A stretch of 64,000 nucleotides of DNA from contig NZ_JACJSA010000001.1 of the NCBI RefSeq assembly GCF_014697545.1, forward strand, positions 620,001 to 684,000, in the 5' to 3' direction. Below, in pieces: positions 28,082 through 37,043 of the stretch. The DNA is from Oscillatoria sp. FACHB-1407 (lineage in GTDB: Bacteria; Cyanobacteriota; Cyanobacteriia; Elainellales; Elainellaceae). A program made the translations under genes and the position numbers. Under the pieces are notes generated by a model, which ran no database searches, was not told the origin of the DNA, and saw only the letters and a list, made by a program, of their open reading frames with translations. Numbering within the stretch: position 1 is the first letter of the stretch; each line of letters opens with the position of its first letter.

Positions 28082-28381
28082 ATGACTTCCCCCTACGATC
28101 GCCTTGGCATCTCTCCCACCGCTACTCCGGATGAAGTGAAAGCGGCTTACCACGCTAAGCTAAAAGAGTTTCCTGCCCATCGCAATCCAGAAGAATTTAA
28201 GGCAATCCGAGCGGCCTATGACGAGATTCGGAAGGGAGGTACATCAGAAACAGATGATTTCTTTTTCCTGACTCGTCCTCTGGAAGCCACGGTTGACCCA
28301 ACCGTTTTACAGCAATTGCGACAGCGGATCGTAGCCCAACTAGACGTGAGTTTAGATGAGCTAATTCGGGAAACGTTTTGA
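28082..28381 (+). CDS. Short J-domain-like protein lacking the HPD motif
   Basis: 99 residues. SPYDRLGISPTATPDEVKAAYHAKL is a clear J-domain helix I-II and EEFKAIRAAYDEIRKG a helix III. The connecting loop, where DnaJ has His-Pro-Asp, reads FPAHRNPEEF, so the tripeptide needed to stimulate Hsp70 ATPase is absent. No G/F region, zinc finger or client domain follows; the rest is a helical tail (DPTVLQQLRQRIVAQLDVS). It sits between a TPR gene and grpE-hsp70, so it probably works with that Hsp70 as a J-like regulator rather than a standard co-chaperone. Confidence 0.85.
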   Translation: MTSPYDRLGISPTATPDEVKAAYHAKLKEFPAHRNPEEFKAIRAAYDEIRKGGTSETDDFFFLTRPLEATVDPTVLQQLRQRIVAQLDVSLDELIRETF

Positions 28382-28428
28382 GCATACTCGGTTTGAGCAT
28401 ACTATCGCGGCAAGATTGTGGATGAGAC

Positions 28429-29142
28429 ATGATGGATCGGCAGGCGTTATTTGAAAAATTTCTAGACTTCCTTCAAACCAGCCCCACCCCACCTGATTAT
28501 TTGGAAGCAGAACCCTCATCCATCGCCTCATTTGACCCCTATCAGATGGTGGCAGAGTGGATTGCCCTGCGCCATGAGGTCAAGCAACAGGGAAAGTTGT
28601 TGCAAGCCAGTCAAACCACCCTACAAAAAGCGGTTGAAACCCTACAGATAGAGCAAGAACGGCAGCAAGAGCTTCAGGATACTCACCAGGGAACCCCTCA
28701 GATTGAGCAGAAAGCTCTGTGGCGCGACTTACTAACCGTGGTAGACGCCCTGGATCAGGCATACACTCACTGGCAAACGCAACTTGATGAGCTGGTTGCA
28801 GCGGCACCCACGCCATCGTCTCCAAAACCCTGGTGGCAGAGATTTCAAGCTCAACCAGAGACAGATACCGACAACACTCTGCGCGATATATTGGTCAGCA
28901 ACCAACAGGGAATCGACCTGATTCGGCGATCGCTTCTGGATGTTTTACGACAGCGGCAGGTGATTCCCATTGAAGCCCAGGGACAGCCCTTCAATCCTCA
29001 AATCATGTACGCTGTGGGCCGACAAGAAAGCTCAACCATTCCCGAAAACACCGTCATTCAAGAAGTCGTGCGCGGTTACAAGTGGGGCGACCAGGTCTTG
29101 CGAGAAGCACAGGTCATTGTGGCAGCAAAACTCAACCCTTAG
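28429..29142 (+). CDS. grpE: GrpE-like nucleotide exchange factor
   Basis: 237 residues. The middle is a long coiled coil (about 50-95: ALRHEVKQQGKLLQASQTTL). The C-terminal beta-wing has the GrpE pattern: QVIPIEAQGQPFNPQIMYAV, TIPENTVIQEVVRGYKWGDQ, VLREAQVIVA. The family's central DLL.VVDALDQA is present. An inserted Pro/Trp-rich segment (PSSPKPWWQRF, about 125-140) interrupts the helical bundle. Overall it is divergent from the housekeeping GrpE and is probably dedicated to the Hsp70 encoded 90 bp downstream. Confidence 0.88.
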   Translation: MMDRQALFEKFLDFLQTSPTPPDYLEAEPSSIASFDPYQMVAEWIALRHEVKQQGKLLQASQTTLQKAVETLQIEQERQQELQDTHQGTPQIEQKALWRDLLTVVDALDQAYTHWQTQLDELVAAAPTPSSPKPWWQRFQAQPETDTDNTLRDILVSNQQGIDLIRRSLLDVLRQRQVIPIEAQGQPFNPQIMYAVGRQESSTIPENTVIQEVVRGYKWGDQVLREAQVIVAAKLNP

Positions 29143-29170
29143 GCTTCGACAGGCTCAGCCAAATCACGGC

Positions 29171-29232
29171 TCAAAACTCATCACTCATACTCAAAACTCA
29201 TCACTCATACTCAAAACTCATCACTCAAAATC
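29171..29232 (+). repeat. 20-bp tandem repeat upstream of hsp70
   Basis: TCAAAACTCATCACTCATAC is repeated at 29171, 29191 and (partly) 29211, filling most of the 90-bp grpE-hsp70 spacer up to the ATG. No clear Shine-Dalgarno sequence lies before the ATG, so hsp70 may be translated with poor initiation. The repeat number could vary between strains. Confidence 0.85.
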
Positions 29233-31008
29233 ATGGGCAGAACAGTTGGCATTGACTTAGGAACAACCAATTCAGAAGTGGCGATCGTAGAAAACGGTCA
29301 GGCACGAGTTTTGCCAGGTGAGGATGGGGATTTGATCTTGCCCTCCTGCGTTGGCTTTAGCGATACGGGCAAACTCCTGGTGGGGCGCGATGCCTTGCGT
29401 CAATATGCAGCGGCTCCCGATCGCACGGTTCGCTCCATTAAACGGTGGATGGGCACTGACCATCAAACTACCCTGCAAGTTGGGGGAACCGAATCAAATG
29501 AAACCCGTGACTTTTTGCCCCACGAGATTTCAGCCATCATTTTACGTGCTCTTAAACAACGAGCCGAAGCCGCACTGGGAGAGGACGTAACCCAGGCGGT
29601 AATTACGGTTCCCGCTTACTTCACTGATGCCCAACGACAGGCAACTAAAACGGCTGGAGAAATTGCTGGGTTAGAGGTGTTGCAAATTATTAACGAGCCC
29701 ACCGCCGCTGCTTTAGCCTATAACGTGCGATCGGAGGAAACGGAACGGGTATTGGTGTACGACCTGGGAGGCGGCACCTTTGATGTATCGGTGGTGGAGA
29801 TCACCGGAGAGGTGACAGAGGTACTGGCAAGCCACGGCAACAACCAATTGGGGGGAGATGATTTCGATCGCCGCCTACAATTACATCTGGCAGAGCAGTT
29901 TCGGCAGATGCATGGAGTCGCCGTTCCCGACGATCCCGTTACTCAAGCCCGTCTGTTGCGGGCTGCCGAACACATTAAAATCACCCTCAGTGCTCACGCT
30001 TTTGCCCCAGTGCGAGAGGCGTTTTTGGGAAGCAAAGGCAAAACGGCATTGCACCTGGAAACCGAGATTGCTCGAACAGACTTTGAGAAGTTGATTCGTC
30101 CTTTATTAGATGAAACGTTGGAGGCGATCGATCGGGCTTTGAGGGATGCCAAGCTCAAACCGGACGATCTCGATCGCATTATCCTGGTGGGCGGTTCCAC
30201 CCGAATTCCACTGGTGCAGCATATGGTGGAAGAACATTTGGGGCAGGCTCCAGTGGATGGTGTGCAACCCGACCTATGTGTGGCATTAGGAGCAGCTTTA
30301 CAAGCTGGAGTGTTGATCGGTGAGGAGGTTGAGGCAATTTTAGTCGATGTCATTCCCCATTCCCTGGGCATTTCCGCTGCAATCACCACCCCAATGGGTA
30401 TCATGCCAGGATTCTTTAGTGTCATTATTCCACGCAATAGCGTTGTCCCCGTCTCTCGTTCTGAAGTCTATTCCACGCTTAGCCCTAATCAAACAGTGGT
30501 AGAGATCGAAGTCTTTCAGGGAGAGAATGAAGTTGCCGAAGAAAACGTGCCGCTCGGTTCCTATCGAGTCGAAGGATTACCCCCTGGCCCCCCTGGTAGT
30601 ATCCAGATTGAAGTCCATTTTGACTTTGATATGAATGGGATTCTCACCGTCACCACGACCGAAAAAGGTAAAGGACAACAGGGCACTCTGGTTGTGAACA
30701 ATGCGGGAGTTCAACGCCTCTCCAGCCACGAACTGAAGCAAGCCAGAGCCGATTTAGAAGCTCTGTTTGACTTGCATGAGACAGGTACTACTGACACGGC
30801 TGATGCGATCGCAATGCCTCCTGAACTCGCTGCGTTGGTCGATCGCGCCCAAGAAGCGTTAGAAACTTTGGATGAGGAACAAGCCAACGAACTGCAAGAA
30901 CTGCTAGATCAAATTGAGGAAGCACTGGTTGAAGGAGAAACCAGCACTGTCTCTACCCTCCAAGAAGAGCTCTCTGACTTCCTCTATTACGTCACCAATC
31001 CTCAATAG
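29233..31008 (+). CDS. Hsp70 family chaperone (DnaK-like)
   Basis: 591 residues. The ATPase domain has all signatures: GIDLGTTNSEVAIVENG (phosphate 1), VYDLGGGTFDVSVVEI (phosphate 2), INEPTAAALAY, and LVGGSTRIPLVQHMVEE. The substrate-binding domain is at about 390-505 (VIPHSLGIS, NQTVVEIEVFQGENE, GILTVTTTEKGKG). The helical lid is short and acidic, without the EEVD-like or long Gly-rich tail of the main DnaK. Encoded after its own J-like and GrpE genes, it looks like a specialised Hsp70 system rather than the housekeeping one. Confidence 0.95.
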   Translation: MGRTVGIDLGTTNSEVAIVENGQARVLPGEDGDLILPSCVGFSDTGKLLVGRDALRQYAAAPDRTVRSIKRWMGTDHQTTLQVGGTESNETRDFLPHEISAIILRALKQRAEAALGEDVTQAVITVPAYFTDAQRQATKTAGEIAGLEVLQIINEPTAAALAYNVRSEETERVLVYDLGGGTFDVSVVEITGEVTEVLASHGNNQLGGDDFDRRLQLHLAEQFRQMHGVAVPDDPVTQARLLRAAEHIKITLSAHAFAPVREAFLGSKGKTALHLETEIARTDFEKLIRPLLDETLEAIDRALRDAKLKPDDLDRIILVGGSTRIPLVQHMVEEHLGQAPVDGVQPDLCVALGAALQAGVLIGEEVEAILVDVIPHSLGISAAITTPMGIMPGFFSVIIPRNSVVPVSRSEVYSTLSPNQTVVEIEVFQGENEVAEENVPLGSYRVEGLPPGPPGSIQIEVHFDFDMNGILTVTTTEKGKGQQGTLVVNNAGVQRLSSHELKQARADLEALFDLHETGTTDTADAIAMPPELAALVDRAQEALETLDEEQANELQELLDQIEEALVEGETSTVSTLQEELSDFLYYVTNPQ

Positions 31009-31016
31009 CACTTTCT

Positions 31017-31448
31017 ATGAAATGTCCTGTTTGTCGAGCTACCTACCGAGCAACCAATGTTGGGGGTCAGAAGCCAGCAATCGGGGAAGAGAGCCCTTCT
31101 CCAGATTTCACCCCGACCCCTTTGAATTGTCGTCGCTGTGGCGTTGACCTTACCCCATTAATTCACCTGCACGATCAAGCCGTCTGGCATCACCGACAGG
31201 CCATTCAAGCCTTTCAAGCAGGCGACTACTCCGCTGCGATCGCCCAAAACAATCAAGCACTTGCCCTTCACGCCCATCAGGCTGACTTTCACGCCCTAGC
31301 CGGACAACTCTGGGCACTCCAGGGAGACTTTGCCCAGGCGATCGCAGCCTGGAAAATCGCCCACGATCTCAACCCCCAACACCTCACGACCACAACATAT
31401 CTTCAGCACCTGGAAGCGATCGCTTCCAGTGCAAACCATCCCATTTAG
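31017..31448 (+). CDS. Zinc-ribbon plus TPR small protein, last gene of chaperone operon
   Basis: 143 residues. An N-terminal CPVC (residues 3-6) and a later CRRC (about 39-42) make a four-cysteine zinc ribbon, followed by a TPR module (HHRQAIQAFQAGDYSAAIA, ALAGQLWALQGDFAQAIAA). It begins eight bases after the hsp70 stop, so is translationally linked. A client-recognition or scaffold role in the Hsp70 system is inferred from context. Confidence 0.85.
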   Translation: MKCPVCRATYRATNVGGQKPAIGEESPSPDFTPTPLNCRRCGVDLTPLIHLHDQAVWHHRQAIQAFQAGDYSAAIAQNNQALALHAHQADFHALAGQLWALQGDFAQAIAAWKIAHDLNPQHLTTTTYLQHLEAIASSANHPI

Positions 31449-31908
31449 GATCGCTATAACAATCTGAGGATTTGTAAAAAAAGGTATATAATTGAAAAAC
31501 GAATGCAACCTAACTCAAGCTCCGATGACTTAAATCCGGGTGGTTGTAGAATTTCTATGCTGAAATTGTCATCATGGCAAGTGTTGAGATCCCTACAGTT
31601 TTGAAGCCAGAATTCTAGAGAACTCGCCCTAAAACTTTGTTCGATTGTTGCCAACTCTACATTAAGATGTATTAAGTTGGCACTATTGCTGTGGGCAAGA
31701 CGGAGTCTTCAGGTCATGTGAGTGGCCGAGGGGTCATCCTTCTGACTGAAAGGGTGATGACTATTTCCGGTGCGGCTAGTTTCAGTGAGATCTTTGAGTG
31801 TAGAAGTCTATATTCAGGGAATTCACGAGTTGGCAACACCCCAACTCCGTTAGTAATACTTAAAGGTGGTCACCAGCGGTTTGTAGCACTTAACTTTAGA
31901 GAGCAGAT
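31449..31908. other. 460-bp region upstream of EF-G gene, probable long leader
   Basis: No supported gene. A short frame from GTG 31691 has no recognisable product and reads into the EF-G start. GTTGCCAAC...GTTGGCA forms an inverted repeat at about 31647-31681 around the candidate promoter, and GTTGGCAAC recurs at about 31830. The leader of more than 200 nt may carry regulation. Confidence 0.5.
31648..31675 (+). promoter_or_regulatory. Candidate sigma-70-type promoter of the EF-G gene
   Basis: TTGCCA (31648-31653), 16 bases, TATTAA (31670-31675). It lies inside an inverted repeat TGCCAAC/GTTGGCA and would give a 5' leader of about 225 nt. This is a sequence match only. Confidence 0.35.
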
Positions 31909-33999
31909 ATGAAAGACCTCACACGCTATCGAAATATCGGCATCTTCGCACACGTCGATGCGGGTAAAACAACCACAACTGAACGAATTCTCAAATTAAC
32001 AGGCAAGATCCACAAGATTGGTGAGGTGCATGAAGGTGCTGCAACAACAGACTTCATGGAACAAGAGCAGGAACGTGGAATCACGATTCAGTCTGCTGCG
32101 ACAAGCTGCTTCTGGAAAGACCACCAATTCAACATCATTGATACTCCGGGTCACGTAGACTTCACAATTGAGGTATATCGCTCTCTCAAGGTGCTTGACG
32201 GTGGCATCGGTGTTTTCTGCGGTTCAGGTGGGGTTGAACCTCAATCTGAAACCAACTGGCGGTATGCCAACGACTCCAAAGTAGCTCGGATTGTCTACAT
32301 CAATAAGCTCGATCGCACCGGGGCTGATTTCTTCCGGGTTGTGAAGCAGATCAAGGATGTGCTGGCCGCGAAACCTCTCGTGATGGTACTCCCCATTGGG
32401 ATTGAAGATAGCTTTACAGGAGTTGTTGATCTGCTAACCCGCAAAGCCTGGATCTGGGATGGTTCAGGTGACCCCATGAACTACGAGATCAAAGATGTTC
32501 CTGCCGACATGGTCGATCAGGTTGAAAAATACCGCGAGCAGTTGGTCGAAACAGCGGTTGAGCAAGACGATGAACTCATGGAGAAGTACCTGGAAGGGGA
32601 AGAACTCACCATTGAGGAAATCAAGCGTTGTATTCGCAAGGGCACAATCGACATGTCCTTCTTCCCTACCTACTGTGGCTCCTCCTTCAAGAATAAAGGG
32701 GTGCAGTTGGTGTTGGATGCGGTGGTTGATTACCTCCCTAACCCCACAGAAGTGAAGCCCCAGCCTGAGATGGACTTAGAGGGCAACGAAACGGGCGGTT
32801 TTGCTTATGTTGATCCTGAAAAGCCACTGCGAGCATTGGCATTCAAGATCATGGACGATCGCTACGGTGCATTAACCTTTACTCGCATCTATTCTGGAAC
32901 CTTGAACAAGGGCGATACCATTCTCAACACGGCTACTGGCAAAACCGAGCGGGTTAGCCGTCTGGTTGAAATGCACGCTAACAACCGGGAAGAGATCGAA
33001 TCAGCCCAAGCAGGTGACATTATTGCGATCGTGGGGATGAAGAACGTCCAAACTGGACACACCCTCTGCGATCCCAAGAACCCAGCGACGCTGGAACCCA
33101 TGGTCTTCCCTGATCCTGTGATTTCGATCGCCATCAAACCTAAGACTAAGGGTGGTGATGAGAAGATGGGTCTGGCGTTGAGCAAGATGGTTCAAGAAGA
33201 TCCATCCTTCCAGGTGATGACGGATGAAGAGAGCGGCGAAACCATCATTAAAGGGATGGGCGAACTGCACCTCGACATCAAGATCGATATCCTCAAGCGG
33301 ACACATGGCGTGGAAGTCGAAGTGGGTAAACCCCAAGTGGCTTACCGCGAATCGATTACCAAGCACGTTGAAGATGTCTACACCCACAAGAAGCAGTCGG
33401 GTGGTTCGGGTCAATACGCTAAGATCGACTACATTGTTGAGCCAGGTGAACCGGGCACTGGATTCCAGTTTGAATCTAAAGTGGTCGGTGGTGCGGTTCC
33501 AAGAGAATACTGGCCAGCGGTCGAAAAAGGCTTGGAAACGAGCATTGTCCGTGGTGTGTTGGCTGGGTTCCCCTGTGTGGATTTGAAATTCACGTTGGTG
33601 GGCGGTGGCTTCCACCCCGTTGACTCGTCAGCGATGGCATTTGAAATCGCAGCTAAAGCGGCTTACCGTCAAAGTCTGCCAAAAGCAGGTCCTCAATTGC
33701 TAGAGCCGATCATGAATGTGGACGTGTTTACACCGGACGACTACATGGGAGACGTAATTGGTGATCTCAACCGTCGTCGCGGCATGATCAAGTCCCAGGA
33801 GAACGGTCCTATGGGTGCCCGCATCAAGGCAGATGTGCCTCTGAGTGAAATGTTTGGTTACATCAGTGACCTACGGACGATGACCTCTGGTCGGGGTCAG
33901 TTCTCGATGGAGTTCTCCCATTACTCACCTTGCCCCACCAACGTGGCAGAAGCAGTAATTAAGGAAACCAAAGAGCGTCAAGAAGCAGCCGCTAAATAG
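31909..33999 (+). CDS. fusA: Elongation factor G, stand-alone paralogue (Slr1463 type)
   Basis: 696-residue translocation GTPase. G1 is [15 protein letters not shown] (14-28), switch II/G3 DTPGHVDFT (78-86) and G4 [11 protein letters not shown] (132-142). Domains II-V are complete ([47 protein letters not shown] split over lines). It is not in an rpsL-rpsG-fusA-tuf operon, pointing to one of the additional cyanobacterial EF-Gs. C104 (GVFCGSGG) and C241 (KRCIRKG) correspond, with an offset of one, to the redox-sensitive C105/C242 pair I recall from Synechocystis Slr1463, so translation here may be redox controlled. A strong terminator follows. Confidence 0.95.
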   Translation: MKDLTRYRNIGIFAHVDAGKTTTTERILKLTGKIHKIGEVHEGAATTDFMEQEQERGITIQSAATSCFWKDHQFNIIDTPGHVDFTIEVYRSLKVLDGGIGVFCGSGGVEPQSETNWRYANDSKVARIVYINKLDRTGADFFRVVKQIKDVLAAKPLVMVLPIGIEDSFTGVVDLLTRKAWIWDGSGDPMNYEIKDVPADMVDQVEKYREQLVETAVEQDDELMEKYLEGEELTIEEIKRCIRKGTIDMSFFPTYCGSSFKNKGVQLVLDAVVDYLPNPTEVKPQPEMDLEGNETGGFAYVDPEKPLRALAFKIMDDRYGALTFTRIYSGTLNKGDTILNTATGKTERVSRLVEMHANNREEIESAQAGDIIAIVGMKNVQTGHTLCDPKNPATLEPMVFPDPVISIAIKPKTKGGDEKMGLALSKMVQEDPSFQVMTDEESGETIIKGMGELHLDIKIDILKRTHGVEVEVGKPQVAYRESITKHVEDVYTHKKQSGGSGQYAKIDYIVEPGEPGTGFQFESKVVGGAVPREYWPAVEKGLETSIVRGVLAGFPCVDLKFTLVGGGFHPVDSSAMAFEIAAKAAYRQSLPKAGPQLLEPIMNVDVFTPDDYMGDVIGDLNRRRGMIKSQENGPMGARIKADVPLSEMFGYISDLRTMTSGRGQFSMEFSHYSPCPTNVAEAVIKETKERQEAAAK

Positions 34000-34013
34000 T
34001 CACCGCTTAATTT

Positions 34014-34050
34014 AAGAAGTCGGAGTTCTTGAAGAACTCCGACTTCTTTG
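34014..34050 (+). terminator. Rho-independent terminator after EF-G gene
   Basis: AAGAAGTCGGAGTTCTT faces AAGAACTCCGACTTCTT in a nearly perfect 17-bp stem with a one-to-two-base loop, ending in CTTTG. It starts 15 bases after the EF-G stop. Confidence 0.85.
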
Positions 34051-34075
34051 CCTTCTCATTCCCAACACGTCATCT

Positions 34076-34438
34076 ATGGAGTTAAATTCTCCACCTACAG
34101 AAATCATTCTGAGTCATCCCCGTTCGACATTAGGGCATTTGCGGTTGGATTGGAACCCTCAACCGGGTGCTCATTTGGAACTGGAGGGACAGACTTACAT
34201 TGTGCTTGAGCGCAAACATCGATATTTATTGAAGTCAGGGCGTTATCAACTCCACCAAATTACGCTCTACGTTCAGCCGTCCCAGCTTCCCTCAGAAAAG
34301 CGGTTAGTCGATGGGCAGTGGATGATCGGCGACATTACCTGCCTATACAATGCCCGATCGGAGTTGCTGCGGTGTGCTGTGAATCCAGAGGGACCGTGCG
34401 ATCGCTGCGTCCATTACCAATCTCTGCCACAGCCGTAA
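34076..34438 (+). CDS. Cyanobacterial conserved protein, DUF6464-like
   Basis: 120 residues. GAHLELEGQTYIVLERKHRYLLKSG reads as a small beta-rich domain, and the C-terminus has a characteristic three-cysteine pattern, DITCLYNARSELLRCAVNP followed by GPCDRCVHYQ (four Cys if the first is counted), probably binding metal. I believe this is the DUF6464 family; function unknown. It lies after the EF-G terminator and may have its own promoter there. Confidence 0.75.
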   Translation: MELNSPPTEIILSHPRSTLGHLRLDWNPQPGAHLELEGQTYIVLERKHRYLLKSGRYQLHQITLYVQPSQLPSEKRLVDGQWMIGDITCLYNARSELLRCAVNPEGPCDRCVHYQSLPQP

Positions 34439-34596
34439 ATCCTCTCTAGAGCAGAACCTGCCTGATACAATCGGGCGATCGCCACAAATCGCTAAGAATT
34501 GCTACAAATTCGATCAAACAGACAAGAGTTTTGATTATCCAATCTTCTGCAATTCTGAGATAATTTGCTCTATTCACTTGAATCAAGACAGTTATC

Positions 34597-35286
34597 ATGA
34601 CATTGCGCCAAAAACTGCACGATATCGTTAGCCAACGTCACCTACTCACCCACCCCTTCTATGTGGCGTGGACGGAAGGTCGGCTGACCCGTGAACAACT
34701 ACAACACTATGCTGAACAGTACTTTCATCATGTGTTGGCATTTCCCACCTACATCAGCGCGATCCATTACAACACGCCGCATTTAGCGGTGCGTCAGGAG
34801 TTGCTGGAGAATCTAGTCAGCGAAGAGCGGGGCGAGAAAAATCACCCTGCTCTGTGGCGCAACTTTGCGATCGCCCTCGGAGCCTCTGCCGATGACCTGG
34901 AAACGACTCCTAAGTTGGAGTCTACTCAAGCGTTGATCGACACGTTTCGTCAAGTGTGCTTGCAATCTCCCTACTATGCAGGGTTAGCTGCGCTCCATGT
35001 CTACGAGTCTCAAATTCCAGACGTTGCCAAAGTTAAAATCGATGGCTTGCAACGTTTTTATGGCATGACCAATCCATCTGACTATGAGTTCTTCAGCGTG
35101 CATGAAGTGGCTGATGTCTATCATGCTGAATCAACGTTGCAACTGATTGAAGCGCATGCCACAACCGAGGCGCAACAGGCAGAAGTGGCTCAAGCCGCTG
35201 AAACCGCAGCCAATGCCCTGTGGGGATTTTTGGATGGAGTCTATGAAGCCTATTGTCAGGGGTTAGCGGCTCCTCAAGCGGCGTAA
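34597..35286 (+). CDS. CADD/PqqC-like di-iron protein (putative pABA synthesis)
   Basis: 229 residues of the haem-oxygenase-like di-iron fold. Helical motifs with metal ligands are visible: SEERGEKNHPALW (E77, E80, H83), HVYESQIPDVAKVK (E137) and FSVHEVADVYHAE (H169, D173, H176). It resembles Chlamydia CADD, which makes p-aminobenzoate from a sacrificed tyrosine using a nearby lysine. Y22 and K145/K147 here are candidates for those residues. In cyanobacteria such proteins would replace PabC-type lyase for folate synthesis. Assignment to the fold is firm; the pABA role is inference. Confidence 0.85.
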   Translation: MTLRQKLHDIVSQRHLLTHPFYVAWTEGRLTREQLQHYAEQYFHHVLAFPTYISAIHYNTPHLAVRQELLENLVSEERGEKNHPALWRNFAIALGASADDLETTPKLESTQALIDTFRQVCLQSPYYAGLAALHVYESQIPDVAKVKIDGLQRFYGMTNPSDYEFFSVHEVADVYHAESTLQLIEAHATTEAQQAEVAQAAETAANALWGFLDGVYEAYCQGLAAPQAA

Positions 35287-35386
35287 ATAGATTGCGATAG
35301 GGGCGAAGCATTCAGTAGTTAAGCTGTTGATTCAACTATCAACCACTAGCCGAATGCTTCGCCCTTCAGTCTTTTTTCTCTTGAGT

Positions 35387-35560
35387 CCTTTATCCCTTAT
35401 CCTTCATCCCTTATCCTTCATCCTTTATCCCTTATCCTTCATCCTTCATCCTTCATCCTTCATCCCTTATCCTTCATCCTTTATCCCTTATCCTTCATCC
35501 TTTATCCCTTATCCTTCATTCTTTATCCCTTATCCTTCATCCTTCTTTCTTCCCTCTTCC
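35387..35560. repeat. Pyrimidine-rich TTATCC/TTCATCC tandem tract
   Basis: About 170 bp of alternating TTTATCC, CTTATCC, TTCATCC heptamers on the + strand. The stop codon and last nine codons of the minus-strand ferredoxin gene are made of this repeat. Open frames across it (Ser/Phe/Tyr/Pro repeats) are artefacts. Confidence 0.85.
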
Positions 35561-36150
35561 TGTTTGAGGTGGCGGTCAATTAGGGTAGGAATCGCGTCCG
35601 GAGAGATGCCACTATACCGAGTTTTGTCGGGCATGATGATATTGGGTCCAGCTTTGCAACGTTTCATGCAGCCCGTTCCTTTGATCGTGACCTGATCGGT
35701 GAGTTGGCGATCGCGCAGTTCCTTCTGTAACGCTTCGGTAATTGCCGTCCCACCCCGTCTGCAACAATCAGATTTTTGACAGACCAAGATTTTGGCTTTG
35801 GTGGCAGGAGTTTCAGCCAGTTCAGTCGTAGCGACAGGTTGATCTAGCCGAGCCGACATTAAACTCGTCGGCGACAGGGGCGTTCCGGGTGTAGTCGTTG
35901 TCACCTGATATGCCTTTAACTTAGGTTCACAGCGATCGCCCTTCTGATAACCCGATACTCTGATCCATTCGCCAGGAGTTAGCGATCGCCACAGGGTAGA
36001 GCGCAACTCTTTGTCAATTTTGATGGTGTATTCACCTGTCACAGTTGCCAACCGCAAATATTTAAGCTTGTAGCTCTCCTTGGCAGCAAAGCCTAAAAAT
36101 CGTCCTTCTAACGTGAAATCGGTCACTGCCTCAAATTTGTGTTTGCTCAT
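35530..36150 (-). CDS. Protein with C-terminal thioredoxin-like [2Fe-2S] ferredoxin domain
   Basis: 206 residues from ATG 36150. An upstream in-frame extension to 36255 is not typical of the family. Residues 1-85 form a beta-rich OB-like domain (DFTLEGRFLGFAAKE, GEWIRVSGYQKGDR), and 85-120 is a Pro/Thr linker. From about 120 the thioredoxin-like ferredoxin follows: KILVCQKSDCCRRGG and GTGCMKRCKAGPNIIM supply the four cluster cysteines (C..CC..C..C). Known relatives include the NuoE-type and Shethna-type folds. The C-terminal tail EEGRKKDEG is encoded by a low-complexity repeat. Likely a stand-alone electron carrier. Confidence 0.9.
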   Translation of the reverse strand: MSKHKFEAVTDFTLEGRFLGFAAKESYKLKYLRLATVTGEYTIKIDKELRSTLWRSLTPGEWIRVSGYQKGDRCEPKLKAYQVTTTTPGTPLSPTSLMSARLDQPVATTELAETPATKAKILVCQKSDCCRRGGTAITEALQKELRDRQLTDQVTIKGTGCMKRCKAGPNIIMPDKTRYSGISPDAIPTLIDRHLKQEEGRKKDEG

Positions 36151-36591
36151 AATGACAACTAAACGGGGTGAATTACAGAACCTGATCAAGAATTGGAAGT
36201 TGAGTGAATGGTTGGAAGCTGAAGGATAGAGTGTTTGCAAATTGTTTGTGAACAAGGGAGTTGGAGGTTTGCTCCTGCATCCCGTTCATATTTCAGTTGG
36301 GATGGCTATAGAAGATGCTGTTAACCTGTGCTGAGGTGAGCCGCATTAAAGGCAGGTTTTAAGCTATGGCTGTAGCTACATTTGATGGGACGGAGATGAT
36401 GGGGCGGAGGCAAGTCAGGAAGCTCCTCCAGAATCAATATTTGAGCCATTGCGGTTGTCCTAAGCTTTCTGACTGAAGCTATATTTCTAGCAAGTTCGGT
36501 TGATCGAATGAGTAGCGTAGCTAAACAACTTTATAAAAAATAACTTTGCAGGAAGTTAAACGCTTCTCAGGCTCTAGCGGCATCCATTGCT
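36151..36591. other. Intergenic region containing a MITE-like element
   Basis: Gap of about 440 bp between two minus-strand genes. It contains MITE-like copy A (36366-36484). The rest has no supported gene. The promoter of the ferredoxin gene should lie near 36160-36300. Confidence 0.6.
36366..36484 (+). repeat. MITE-like element, copy A
   Basis: Starts ATGGCTGTAGC and ends TGACTGAAGCTATAT. Shared internal blocks are GATGGGGCGGAGGCAAGTCA, CCAGAATCA, TTTGAGCCATTG and TCCTAAGCTTTCTGAC. Related copies are at 49751-49853 (+) and 54380-54484 (minus), with a fragment at 46911-46943 (minus). The ATAGC/GCTAT ends form short terminal inverted repeats. All copies are intergenic. Confidence 0.85.
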
Positions 36592-36849
36592 TTACCAACA
36601 CCGATTTAACCAATCAATTAACTGTGAGCGTGAAGCATTGAGTTGAAAGGTAATGCTCCACAGTTGGGATGCTGCCAAGGGACTATTAATTTCTGCCCAG
36701 AGGCTACCATCTTGTAGACAAGTGCAGGGAATGCCGAGTTCTTGCAAACGGTAATAGACTTGCCAGCGATCGCATATAGGAATTTCAATCAACTGGGAAG
36801 AAAGGGAAGCAGAGAGAGTTCGATCCATAGATTCAGAGTGACCAGCCAA
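36592..36849 (-). CDS. Asr1405/Asl0597-like small cyanobacterial protein
   Basis: 85 residues. The core CDRWQVYYRLQELGIPCTC, then PLAASQLWSITFQ, SRSQLIDWLNRCW matches a small cyanobacterial family I recall as Asr1405/Asl0597. No known domain or catalytic motif; Trp-rich. In Anabaena 7120 the asr1405 locus lies, as I recall, close to nifV-nifZ-nifT, but here the gene is 26 kb from them. Function unknown. Confidence 0.75.
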   Translation of the reverse strand: MAGHSESMDRTLSASLSSQLIEIPICDRWQVYYRLQELGIPCTCLQDGSLWAEINSPLAASQLWSITFQLNASRSQLIDWLNRCW

Positions 36850-37043
36850 TTAAATTAATCGTTGGTTGTGGGAAATCCGACACGAAGAGAAGAACAGGCG
36901 CACAGATCTGTAATCCCAGACTTCGATGGATTCCACTAGCCGAATCATGAACAGATCTGGGAAACAGGCTTCTTTATTGAGAACTATAGTCAACAAGTGC
37001 TATTTAAAAGATATTCCAGAACGGGGCTATTTGCAAACAATTC

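Noticed and set aside
31691-31912. 73-residue frame upstream of the EF-G gene
   Set aside because: GTG start without ribosome site, no family, overlaps the EF-G start; better explained as leader.
33001-33615. Minus-strand 204-residue frame inside the EF-G gene
   Set aside because: Shadow of the highly conserved EF-G coding sequence.
35327-35695. 122-residue frame rich in SFILHP repeats
   Set aside because: Produced by the TTATCC/TTCATCC tract and overlaps the real ferredoxin gene.
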